Assembly: GCA_035578905.1 (NCBI GenBank)
Contig: JAQJVL010002203.1
Span: 50,758 to 114,757, forward strand
Reading direction: 5' to 3'
DNA from: Stictocephala bisonia
Taxonomy: Eukaryota > Arthropoda > Insecta > Hemiptera > Membracidae
Length of the DNA stretch: 64,000 bases
Below, piece by piece: positions 47,101-59,200 of this stretch; positions within the stretch are counted from its first letter, which is position 1; the number at the start of each line of letters is the position of its first letter. The position numbers were made by a program, and so were the translations under genes. The notes under the pieces are model-generated. The model made no database searches and was not told where the DNA came from. It saw only the letters and a program-made list of their open reading frames with translations.

Positions 47101-50100
47101 GTGGTTGGATGTGAACTGCTATATGTGTATAGGTGGGTACAAATGAGTCAGTACCACTGTACGTGTATAGGAAGGTGGTTTGATGAGTAGTACTGTACGT
47201 TTATAGGTGGGTGGATATAAGCCGGTACCACTGTACGTGTATAGGAAAATACTTGGATGAGTAGTAACAATACGTGTATAAGTTGGTGGATATGAGTCAG
47301 TACCACTGTACGCGTATACGAAGGTAGTTAAATGAGAACTGCTGTATGTGTATAGGTGGGTGGATTTGAGTCAATACCACTGTACGTGTATAGAAAGATG
47401 GTTAGATGAGAACTGCTGCATGTGTATAGCTGGGTAGGAATGAGTATGTACGTGTATAGGAAGGTGGTTTGATGAGTACTACTGTACGTGTATAGGTGGG
47501 TACCACTCTACGCGTATAGGAAAGTACAGTAGTTGGATGAGTAGTAACAATACGTGTATAAGTTGGTGGATATGAGTCAGTACCACTGTACGCGTATACG
47601 AAGGTGGTTGGATGAGAACTGCTGTATGTGTATAGGTGGGTAGATATAAGCCGGTACCACTCTACGCGTATAGGAAAGTAGTTGGATGAGTAGTAACAAT
47701 ACGTGTATAAGTTGGTAAATATGAGTCAGTACCACTGTACGTGTATAGGAAGGTGGTTGGACGAGAACTGCTGTATGTGTATAGGTGGGTGGATATGAGC
47801 CAGTACCACTGTACGTGTATAGGAAGATGGTTGGATAAGAACTGCTGTATGTGTATAGGTGGGTAGATATAAGCCGGTACCACTCTACGCGTATAGGAAA
47901 GTAGTTGGATGAGTAGTAACAATACGTGTATAAGTTGGTGGATATGAGCCAGTACCACTGTACGCGTATTGGAAGGTGGTTGGACGAGAACTGCTGTATG
48001 TGTATAGGTGGGTGGATATGAGCCAGTACCACTGTACGTGTATAGGAAGATGGTTGGATAAGAACTGCTGTATGTGTATAGGTGGGTGGATATGAGCCAG
48101 TACCACTTTACGGGTATAGGAAGGTGGTTGGATGAGAACTGCTGTATGTGTATAGGTGGCTGGATATGAGCCAGTACCACTGTACGCGTATTGGAAGGTG
48201 GTTGGACGAGAACTGCTGTATGTGTATAGGTGGGTGGATATGAGCCAGTACCACTGTACGCGTATACGAAGGTAGTTGGATGAGAACTGCTGTATGAGTA
48301 TAGGTGGGTGGATATGAGCCAGTACCACTGTACGCGTATTGGAAGGTGGTTGGACGAGAACTGCTGTATGTGTATAGGTGGGTGGATATGAGCCAGTACC
48401 ACTGTACGCGTATTGGAAGGTGGTTGGATGAAAACTGATGTATGTGTATAGGAAGGTGGTTAGATGAGAACTGCTGTATGTGTATAGGTGGCTGGATATG
48501 AGCCAGTACCACTGTACGCGTATTGGAAGGTGGTTGGACGAGAACTGCTGTATGTGTATAGCTGGGTTGATATGAGCCAGTACCACTGAATGCTTATAGG
48601 AATGTGGTTGAATGAGAACTGCTGTATGAGTATAGGTGGGCGGATATGAGCCAGTACCACTGTACGCGTATAGGAAGATGGTTGGATAAGAACTGCTGTA
48701 TGTGTATAGGTGGGTGGATATGAGCCAGTACCACTTTACGGGTATAGGAAGGTGGTTGGATGAGAACTGCTGTATGTGTATAGGTGGGTAGATATCAATA
48801 CCACTGTACGTGTATAGGAAGGTGGTTAGATGAGAACTGCTGTATGTGTATAGGTGGCTGGATATGAGTCAGTACCACTGTACGCGTATACGAAGGTAGT
48901 TGGATGAGAACTGCTGTATATATATAGGTGGGTAGATATCAATACCACTGTACGTGTATAGGAAGGTGGTTAGATGAGAACTGCTGTATGTGTATAGGTG
49001 GCTGGATATGAGTCAGTACCACTGTACGCGTATAGGAAGGTGGTTGGATGAGAACTGCTGTATGTGTATAGCTGGGTGGATATGAGCCAGTACCACTGTA
49101 TGCGTATAGGAAGGTGGTTGAATGAGAACTGCTGTATGAGTATAGGTGGGTGGATATGAGTCAGTACCACTGTACGCGTATTGGAAGATGGTTGGATGAG
49201 AACTGCTGTATGTGTATATGTGGGTGGATATTGGCCAGTACCACTGTACGTGTATAGGAAGGTGGTTCGATGAGAACTGCTGTATGTGTATAGGTGGATG
49301 GATATGAGCCAGTACCACTGTACGCGTATAGGAAGGTTGTTGGATGTGAATTGCTGTATGTGTATAGCTGGGTGGATATGAGCTAGTACCACTGTATGCG
49401 TATAGGAAGGTGGTTGAATGAGAACTGCTGTATGAGTATAGGTGGGTGGATATGAGCCAGTACCACTGTACTTGTATACGAAGGTAGTTGGATGAGAACT
49501 GCTGTATGTGTATAGGTGGGTGGATATAAGCCGGTACCACTCTACGCGTATAGGAAAGTAGTTGGATGAGTAGTAACAATACGTGTATAAGTTGGTGGAT
49601 ATGAGTCAGTACCACTGTACCCGTATACGAAGGTAGTTGGATGAGAACTGCTGTATGTGTATAGGTGGGTGGATATGAGTCAGTACCACTGTACGCGTAT
49701 ACGAAGGTAGTTGGATGAGAACTGCTGTATGTGTATAAGTTGGTGGATATGAGCCAGTACCACTGTACGCGTATACGAAGGTGGTTGGATGAGAACTGCT
49801 GTATGTGTATAGGTCGGTGGATATGAGTCAGTACCACTGTACGCGTATACGAAGGTAGTTGGATGAGTACTACTGTACGTGTATAGGTGGGTGGATATAA
49901 GCCGGTACCACTCTACGCGTATAGGAAAGTAGTTGGATGAGTAGTAACAATACGTGTATAAGTTGGTGGATATGAGTCAGTACCACTGTACGCGTATACG
50001 AAGGTAGTTGGATGAGAACTGCTGTATGTGTATAGGTGGGTGGATATGAGTCAGTACCACTGTACGCGTATACGAAGGTAGTTGGATGAGAACTGCTGTA

Positions 50101-51660
50101 TGTGTATAGGTGGGTAGATATGAGTCAGTACCACTGTACGCGTATACGAAGGTAGTTGGATGAGAACTGCTGTATGTGTATAAGTTGGTGGATATGAGCC
50201 AGTACCACTGTACGCGTATACGAAGGTGGTTGGATGAGAACTGCTGTATGTGTATAGGTCGCTGGATATGAGTCAGTACCACTGTACGCGTATACGAAGG
50301 TAGTTGGATGAGTACTACTGTACGTGTATAGGTGGGTGGATATAAGCCGGTACCACTCTACGCGTATAGGAAAGTAGTTGGATGAGTAGTAACAATACGT
50401 GTATAAGTTGGTGGATATGAGTCAGTACCACTGTACGCGTATACGAAGGTAGTTGGATGAAAACTGCTGTATGTGTATAGGTGGGTGGATATGAGTCAGT
50501 ACCACTGTACGCGTATACGAAGGTAGTTGGATGAGAACTGCTGTATGTGTATAAGTTGGTGGATATGAGCCAGTACCACTGTACGCGTATACGAAGGTAG
50601 TTGGATGAGAACTGCTGTATGTGTATAGGTCGGTGGATATGAGTCAGTACCACTGTACGCGTATTGGAAGATGGTTGGATGAGAACTGCTGTATGTGTAT
50701 ATGTGGGTGGATATTGGCCATTACCACTGTACGTGTATAGGAAGGTGGTTCGATGAGAACTGCTGTATGTGTATAGGTGGATGGATATGAGCCAGTACCA
50801 CTGTACGCGTATAGGAAGGTTGTTGGATGTGAATTGCTGTATGTGTATAGGTGGATGGATATGAGCCAGTACCACTGTACGCGTATAGGAAGGTTGTTGG
50901 ATGTGAATTGCTGTATGTATATAGCTGGGTGGATATGAGCTAGTACCACTGTATGCGTATAGGAAGGTGGTTGAATGAGAACTGCTGTATGAGTATAGGT
51001 GGCTGGATATGAGCCAGTACCACTGTATGCGTATTGGAATGTGGTTGGATGAGAACTGCTGTATGTGTATAGGTGGGTGGATATGAGCCAGTACCACTGT
51101 ATGCGTACAGGAAGGTGGTTGAATGAGAACTGCTGTATGAGTATAGGTGGGTGGATATGAGCCAGTACCACTGTACGCGTATAGGAAGGTGGTTGGATGA
51201 GAAGTGATGTATGTGTATAGGTGGGTGGATATGAGCCAGTACCACTGTACGCGTATTTGATAGTGGTTGGATGAGAACTGCTGTATGTGTATAGGTGGGT
51301 AGATATGAGCCAGTACCACTGTACGTTTATAGGAAGGTGGTTGGATGAGAACTGCTGTATGTGTATAGGTGGGTAGATATGAGCCAGTACTACTGTACGT
51401 TTATAGGAAGGTGGTTGGATGAGAACTGCTGTATGTGCATAAATGGGTGGATATGAGTCAGTACTACTGTACGTTTATAGGAAGGTGGTTCGATGAGAAC
51501 TGCTGTATGTGTATAGGTGGGTATATATGAGCTAGTACTACTGTACGTTTATAGGAAGGTGGTTCGATGAGAACTGCTGTATGTGCATAAATGGGTGGAT
51601 ATGAGTCAGTACTACTGTACGTGTATAGGAAGGTGCTTGGATGAGTACTAGTGTACGTCT
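44200..51660. repeat. 74-bp minisatellite array, about 7.4 kb
   Basis: The core unit is 74 bp. Typical consecutive words are gtatgtgtataggtgggtgg, atatgagccagtaccactgt, acgcgtataggaaggtggtt and ggatgagaactgct. Units from about 46 kb onward are regular. From 44.2 to 45.8 kb they are diverged and shorter, and the right edge (51.3-51.65 kb) also decays. A distinct variant (taagccggtaccactctacg ... gtagtaacaatacgtgtata) recurs near 47.2, 47.65, 47.88, 49.53, 49.89 and 50.34 kb, showing higher-order duplication. The + strand is G-rich. The many minus-strand frames of 66-334 codons are by-products (74 is not a multiple of 3, so the peptide repeats every 74 residues). Confidence 0.95.
44930..45085 (+). 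mobile_element. MITE family M1, copy 2, inside the satellite
   Basis: Within the degenerate left part of the array, a block starting ttaattcttataatggtaga and containing aggaagcggaggtaggcg, acactcgctctaattatgtt and gtttaggttagta matches the M1 elements at 7206-7385 and 61222-61397. The second terminal repeat is not clear, so this copy is truncated or eroded. Confidence 0.7.
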
Positions 51661-51934
51661 ATAAGTGGGTGATTTATTTATATTTACGTATGTTATACTG
51701 CAATGTATATAACAATTTGTTGTACATTTTAATATCTTTATTTGTAATAAAATGTGTAGATTTGAGGAGGTAGTGTTTTGACATATCCTGTAAAAGTCCT
51801 TCATACCTTTACTATTTTTCATGATATGAAATTGGAATTCCATTGTAGTAGTTTCTTCTCACTACTATTCCACTGTTTGCGTTAAAATTCACATTGCCCA
51901 GGCTACATTTTAATTACGTTATTGTTTCTTCCAG

Positions 51935-54400
51935 GTTCAGTTGTTGATGACGTGTTGTATGGACTACTTGTAAGTATTGCTATTCCAAATTTTATTTTTC
52001 CAAAAGAAGGAAACATTTCAATCAAGAGTTTTAATACAATTTCTTGCAATTTCACTTTTTATTATCCTTATTTTATTGCAGTATAAACTTTTTATACTTA
52101 TTTACAGTAAATTTGCTTAATATAGGCCTACAATATACATTTGCACTTCCCGATGCAAGTTTGCTAATGAAAAATCTTATATTTTATCTTGCAAATCCAA
52201 CCTACTTAACTTATAAATTTCTTTATTTTTAAAGAAACATCATCAATTGTTGACAACTTTTGTACGTTTCTGGCTAATATATCCATTAAAAATAACTTAA
52301 AATAACCGTAAAAAATATCAAAACATTAATAATCGAAGTTGTAATGTTTCTTCGAAACACACTTTCTTCCTGAATACTCATGGTAAGTCTTAAATAATTA
52401 GCTTCATTTTATTTACTTTCATTTTATTTACTTTTTTGTATTTCTCAAGTTCTATTTCCTCATGGTCGACTAGAGACCATGTAAGCAAGGCAAGATAGAC
52501 GAGGCCGGTGGGTGCTGTGAGGGTCCGGCTCAGCCACAGAGTGTCATAGCCCTGACTCAGGAGCAGAGAGCCAGTGTGGCGGTCGAGTACCCTCACAGTG
52601 GCTCATACACGCGTTGCTATCCCAAACTCCATAATTTGTTATGAAATATTTCGAGTCCAGGCCAAAATCGTCTGGTTGTCTTGTTTTGGCCTTTATATTT
52701 ATGAGTGCATTTGGTTGAAAAACTTACCATAGTTCAATAATATTCAAAACGACAACAATAAATACAACTAAACTTACATTAATTCAGTCTTGAAATGTTT
52801 TTATAATTTGCAAGTAAATATACTCAACCTAAATTGTTACTCATAAATAATCTTAGAGTAGGTCTTGACTCCACAAACTGTGGTGTCTTTATTGTTGTGC
52901 TGTTTTTTGTATGTTTTCAGAGGGGAATAGATTAGGGTTTTAAATTATTCCTTTTTGATGTTTAATTAGAAATCACAACTCATTAAAGATTAATAGGATA
53001 AAATTAGATATAATTAGGTAGAATTTGACTTTTTTTAGTTAATCCGTCACATTTAATATACACTTTTCAGTTTAATATTTTGCTGTATATCAATAATAAC
53101 ATTGGAATTAAAAAACACATTTATTTTAAATATATTTTTCAATTACAGTTTTGAGTAAACATTTCATTTTTATTATTAGGAAAGCGATTTCAGGAATGAT
53201 CTTCTCGACTCGACGTAGACCTTCAAGAACTTCAATATATCATCATAAGTAGTAATTTTAAAATTCAGATTTTTTCAAAATAATTCACAACATACAATCT
53301 ATTTTAAAATTTTTTAGAAAATAATTAATTTTATTAGTTATTAGGAGAGGAATTTCAGAAATGATCTTCTCGACTCGACGTAGACCTTCCAGAACTTCTA
53401 TAAATCATTACAGTAGGCTGTAATTTTAAAATACAGATTTTTTTCAACAAATTCACTGTATAAAAATCTCTTTTTTCAACAACAGTTTTTAGAATTCATT
53501 TAGATAGGAATGGGGGGAGCGATTTCAGGATTGATCTTCCAGACTCTACGAGACCTTCCAGAACGTCCATGGTACTGTGCGCATGTTTTATTTATTTTTT
53601 TGCATGTTAGGTTAAGCATTTCTTAGCTACCGCGTCGGTAAAAATCAATACTCAGTGCCACTAAAATTGTAATTTAAAGATGTATTACATTGTTGTATCA
53701 CGACCAGGTCATAGAGAGACACACAGTATGGGTCAGGGGAGGATTTTGGGGGAGGTTTTGTTCGTTTGATTTCAGATATCAGCACATGACTACAAACAAG
53801 TCAACTGGCCACAAAGGATCACAAATTGTTGGTAAGTATCCATTATTTATTATTTTTTTAGTTTTAGCAATAAGTATTTATAATTAGATAATAAATATAA
53901 TAACAGGAGACAACTGTAGATCTGTGGTGTGCAAGTTTAAACATAAATTTATTGATAATTTCCCGGTAAGTCTATGTTCAGTTGTGTCTATCCACTTTTG
54001 CACAGATAATAACACCTATAACACCTATGCACAGCTATAACACCAACCTGTTGAACTCTCAAGTTCCCAAACATGCAACACTTGAGAAATGGGGCTTAAC
54101 CGGTTGATTGTGACTTTAGTAACAAAGTCAATAACTATATGCTGCTTCCAGCATCCTTGGAAACTGTCATCATTATTATTTCAGTATTACTAGTGCATTT
54201 GTTACAAACATATGATTTGTTAACAAACTTAATATTTGTTACATTGATTGTAAACTAAACCACTTGTTAAAATAACTAAGTTAAAATAAATACTGTCCAA
54301 ATTTCTAATCGTGCTTTGAATTCCAGATGTAAACAACGCCGCCTATAATGTATGGGCGGTGTCACCGGAGGCGTGCCTGCACGATATAACACACGTCAAG
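51935..54400 (+). CDS. Candidate exons of an unknown + strand gene, part 1
   Basis: Three small open segments have good splice borders: 51935-51969 (GSVVDDVLYGLL, donor gtaagt), 53776-53831 (QHMTTNKSTGHKGSQIV, donor gtaagt) and 54327-54400 (NNAAYNVWAVSPEACLHDI, donor gtacgt). The second and third join in phase (G|AT = Asp). The first does not join the second in the same phase, so an exon is missing or one is false. A fourth splice-bordered segment at 53907-53965 does not fit any chain. I recognise no domain. This is a tentative gene trace, not a model. Confidence 0.35.
52440..52625. other. GC-rich patch open on both strands
   Basis: GC-rich sequence in AT-rich surroundings. The minus strand encodes a 68-codon frame from ATG 52596 (MRVLDRHTGSLLLSQGYD, APTGLVYLALLTWSLVD, EEIELEKYKK). 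The + strand is open over much of it too (QSVIALTQEQRASVAVEY). It could be an exon on either strand, with the minus frame looking more protein-like, but no clear splice pair was found. Confidence 0.3.
53182..53575 (+). repeat. Three-unit ~168-bp tandem repeat
   Basis: The word gatttcaggaatgatcttct, followed by cgactcgacgtagaccttc and agaacttc, occurs at about 53184, 53350 and 53520 with growing divergence. Between them are AT-rich spacers (aaaatycagattttttcaa). Confidence 0.75.
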
Positions 54401-55491
54401 GTACGTTTGAGAAACAATAATTAGTATGAAAAAGTATAAAAAGTAGGCTTCTCATCACAAAATTAATAACTCTTTTTGAAAATATTTGTATTTAATACCT
54501 AAAATAATTATCAAGCCGATTTACTTGAATACAAATAATAGAACATCCATTAATATACGTATTTAAAACTAATAATACATATTTATAATCTATATAATTT
54601 AGTTACTGTAATGATGTGTCTTTTAATTTCATTTTCACTTACATGTCTGTACATTGAATTAAATGTTGTACTGGGTAGTGAAATACTATTGTTTTCTAAC
54701 AACATACAAGCAGCTTCTTTTAAGATTTCCTTTTCCAATTGTGTTTCTTTATTTACTGTACTATACTTGCTCAGCACTTCATGTTCAGTATTTCAAATAT
54801 GCTCAGTTTATACAGAATGACTTTCTTTTTTTTATATTTTTTAGTTAATCGAGTCTCTTTTTAACTGGTATTGAAGTAATTATTCTTCCATACACACGGT
54901 GCTTCATGTAAAACCGTATTTTATTTTTTTCTTCAGTATTTAATTTAGTTGATTTGAGGAAATTGACTAATTATGAATTTAGATATTAAGTCGAAATATG
55001 TCCAGAAAATTATTTTATTAAAGCAATGAGAGTCCTATTTATTACAATTACTTATTTATATTTCAAACCATAATGAAAAATGATATACTGTAATACATTT
55101 TAATGTATATCACTAAAAATAAAAAATCGGTTTCATATCAAACTATTTGTAGAGTAAAAACATTATGACACACTCAACATTAATTTATTAACTATTGAAG
55201 TATGAAAATGTATTGTTCAAGATATCACAACTTTGATCTGAGATATTGATCTTAGTATCTTGAATTAAATATAAGACGGTTCATTCATGGATGGAAACTA
55301 CATGGATTGAAGTGTTTTGAACTTCATTGTTATTAGTTAAATGTTAACTATGTTGTAAGAATCGTTCATATAATATTACAGTGTTTTCTTCATTATAACC
55401 CTCAGGAATGTAGATCAAATAAACAATAAAAAAGAAATTATTAATCATATCAAAGTTATTGTAAAAGTAAAGTTCAACATACAGTATAACT

Positions 55492-55792
55492 CCAATTAAT
55501 CGAGCTCCAACTAACCAAATTAACGATTATCCGAATCGCTTTGAGAATGGCATAAAAGAAACCTTAACATTTGGAGTTTTTAGATTTTTAAATTTCCGTA
55601 TGAAAAACTTAAAAGCAAACAACAACGCACAGAAGTATTTTCAATGTTTAAGGTTTGTCTCATCACATTTCAAAATACATTCAGTAATTTAAAAAAATAG
55701 ACTGTTTGTTGACAAAAATCCAACTATCCGAATTTATTTACTACCCGAATGGAGTCTGGTCCCAATTCATTCTGATATTTGAAGTTCTACTA
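55492..55792. mobile_element. Tigger/pogo-like MITE
   Basis: TA flanks both ends (55490-55491, 55793-55794). Left end CAGTATAACTCCAATTAATC and right end, on the other strand, TAGTAGAACTTCAAATATCA are diverged inverted repeats. Inside, accaaattaacgattatccg and ccaactatccgaatttattt also relate as in Tigger termini. About 300 bp, no coding. Confidence 0.65.
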
Positions 55793-56285
55793 TAGTGAAA
55801 ATGATACACCATTGATTTTTACAATTATTTTAAATTAATTTTAATATGTACAATATGTGATGAGATTGTGAACTACTCTCCGGGACTTTCTCTAAAGTAT
55901 AAGAGTGAGCTCTTAATCTAAAGGGCTGAGTGAGGAAAAAAAGGCCACGCCTAGATTTGTGGCGATTGCTGTTAAAATTGCATAGACTAACTTGTTATGA
56001 AAAACTTTCGTAATTGTATGACTGTAACCCCAAGTAAATACAGAGTTCCATCCAAACATCTATAATTATATAAATCATACATAAAATCAATTTTTAGATA
56101 GTATTTTACATCTAGGCAATTCTATAGTTAGTTTAATTTAGAGAAGTCTTAAAATAATTTCATATAAATTTGTTATGCATGAAAATCGTTCCCATTTCCC
56201 CCTAATATTTATTTATGAATGAAATGGTATCCTTCTTTATTTGACCTTAAAATTTACGAAACTTATTTTCCCGTTTTGTTTGAAG

Positions 56286-59200
56286 ATCCTGAGTCAAGCC
56301 ACCCGTCCTGCGCCAAGCCGCCCCTCCTGCTGCAGCTGCTGAAGACTTCTAGAGTGTTGGTGCCGTACTCGAGTGAGTACAAGTTTTCATTAAAGTGGCA
56401 CAGATTATTGATAGTGTTGCGTTAACTAGCGAGTTAGGCAGGTAGTTGACTGTTGTCTGATGACAGAAGGGAAGACCAAGAAGACACGTAAGTAAGGTGG
56501 AGACAGGTGAGACAGTCTGCGGCCCTCCCCCGAGGGAGGGTGGATACACCTGCTCACTCTGAAACACCTCATTACACAACAACTGTACAGTGACTATATG
56601 GTACATTTAATATTAGCTTGATAAACGATATAATGCGAGTACCATTGTATTGTAATAACGCCATTTAAATGGCTCTGAAATATACAAAAAGAAAAGATTG
56701 TTCGAAAAAAGATTGATTCGCAAACCAAAGATAAACTCTCAACATAAATTATCAATTGTTAACATTTTGTTATCGTGAGATTTTGTACAACCCTGGTTGG
56801 TATTCTGGTGGTACAAACTGGGCCTTCACTCTGTGATACAATTTACGTATAATTTATGTTGTAAATGTATTATAAGTTGTTAGATAATGTTTCATAATTA
56901 CTTTTACGTGAGGGAGTGGTAATATTTAATATAAGATTATTGGGTCATCTGAACACAGCTTCATATAATTTTTTAAAGTGTTATTCAGTGTTTTACTTCT
57001 CCTTCTTAAATAATTATAAAGGTGAAGAAGAAAAGTCCAAGTACTAGCAACAGAAAACCCTGTCAATTAGGTTTGAATGTTTTTAAGAAATAAAAATGTC
57101 AATTCCTGCAGAATAAAAAAAAATCAGTGTTTTAAAAATCAGTAGATATTTCGTTGATAATTTATTAATTATATAAATTAAATGATTATTACTTCGGATT
57201 GTACTCCTGTGCTATCAATAAGCTAAATTATTAAAAATATATTTAATAATTTACATAATTTTAAACATTCAACCCAAAACAATGTCTCTAAGAGCTGTTC
57301 AACTTATCTTACACGTGCCTCTGGCAAGTTATTTATTTTGCTTACATTTTTTTGCTTTACACTTACAGTGAAAGTGAAGCTTGTTTATCTTTTATTCGTT
57401 ACAGGTTGATAGTTAATTTAGTAGACATTATGACTAGAAGTATTAAATCATTTTATTTTATACTTAAAATCCACGCAAGCTGTGGAACACTCACTAAAAA
57501 TGTTAGATTAATAACACCTTACTAATTATGCTACTTATTACATGTATAAAACGTTCAGTACAAATAAATCAATCTTAGAAGCCCCTAATTAAAACTGTGC
57601 CGACTGACATCACTATTAATTATTGATGTAGTGAACAAATTTAATATATTAAATAGTTAAATTCATTTGGCTGATAATGCTTTGAGAGATTGAGCTGTTT
57701 TCGGATTTCATTCATAACTTTTTTTATATTATAACTATGTTACGCTTGTTTATGTTTAAGGGTTTTAGTTTTGCTGGTTTTGCTTTGTCGTTGGTTGGAT
57801 TTTCTGGTCTGGTTTAGCTTTGTTACTAGCTGGATTATTTGGTCTGGTTTGGCTTTGATACTGGCTGGATTTTTTGGTCTTGTTACTTTGTTACTGGCTG
57901 GATTGTTTGGTCTGGATTTCCTTTGTTATTGGTTGAATTGTCTGGTCTATATTTCTTTTGTTATTAGTTGGATTGTTTGGTCTCGTTTTGTTTTGCTTAT
58001 GTTGTTGGGTGGGTTATCTCCTTTGGTTTTGCTTGGTTGTTGATTGGATTGTCTGGTCTTGCTTTGTTCAGGGTTAAATTGTGTTATATAGATATGATTG
58101 GTTGATTGTTAGGTTGGTCTCCTCTCCGTTTACATTTCTGCTGGTTGGTTATATTGTTTTCTCTGCTCATAGCTGGTTATTTTTTTGTAAGTTTTACTCT
58201 CAGTATTCTGTTTTTTATTTTTTTTTTTTATTTGAAATGCCGAAAATACGCTTATAAAATACTCAAACACCTTCAGGCTTACAAGTAGAGAAATACTTTA
58301 TTAGTTATTTTGCACTCAGTAACTTTATAAATCTTTGTCATTTCAATATACTAGCGTCAAATAGCTTGTTATGTAAATTTAGTCGCAGACAAGTGAAACT
58401 TGTACTGTATATGAAAATTTCTTAAAATATAACAATTTATTTACAGACAGACTAATTCACTACTATTTTTATTATTATTATTTTTAAAATTTAAAGTAGG
58501 CTCTCCATCCTCTAACTCTCGTGACATTTGGTTGTTTTTATCAAAGGTATATTTTGTTGGTGAGTAAAATTGCTTGTCATGAGGTAAGTGATAAGGTTAG
58601 TAACAAGCTCAGAGACATGTCACACACGTAATGACATTCACAGTAACAATATATACAAAAAAAAAAACTAAAAATGTACACTTTATTTTACGAAAAATTG
58701 TGTTTTATTAAAAAATTTATGAAGAACGAATCCTTCAAAAATTCCTTCAAAAATCATCACATACCAAAGTAGAATAGTTATAAAGGCTAAGTTAAAGGAC
58801 TCCAATTTACAATACTATATTTGGTGGTAAGTACAGTTCGTTTAAGTGTAGCATACAGTCCCTGGGAGAGCCACCAGTGTGCAGCCAGGTTTGTTCGAAC
58901 GTCCGATCTAGTAAACATTTCAAATATCACTTGAAACTCAGAGCCATTTTATTTTCAAAGTGATTACATTTTTACTTTAAAATCTGTAACATTTCTCTTT
59001 AAATTTTAGTAACATTTCTCCTTTTCTTAAATTTATTTCTAAAGTGAAAACTTCACCCAATGGTGATTTCCATTAAAATGGCATTCCAAAATACCAGGTT
59101 TTGCAGATAGCAAAAATAAAATATTTCAATTTTGTATTTATACTTATTAAAAGAGTTTGAATTTTGAAATATATTTGGTGTTTCAGAGTTAGCAGTAGGA

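Noticed and set aside
47577..51319. Long minus-strand frames (up to 334 codons) as protein genes
   Set aside because: They lie wholly in the 74-bp satellite, overlap each other in different frames, repeat every 74 residues, and have no splice, promoter or domain support.
44200..51660. CRISPR-like array
   Set aside because: The units are contiguous 74-bp tandem repeats without unique spacers, and the genome is eukaryotic.
53907..53965. Exon encoding DNCRSVVCKFKHKFIDNFP
   Set aside because: It has good splice borders, but its exit phase puts a stop (ATG TAA) into the next candidate exon, so it does not fit the chain. It could be an alternative exon or chance.
57771..58043. 90-codon hydrophobic frame as a membrane protein
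   Set aside because: The hydrophobicity follows directly from a T/G-rich 35-bp tandem repeat, and there is no start context or neighbour to support a gene.
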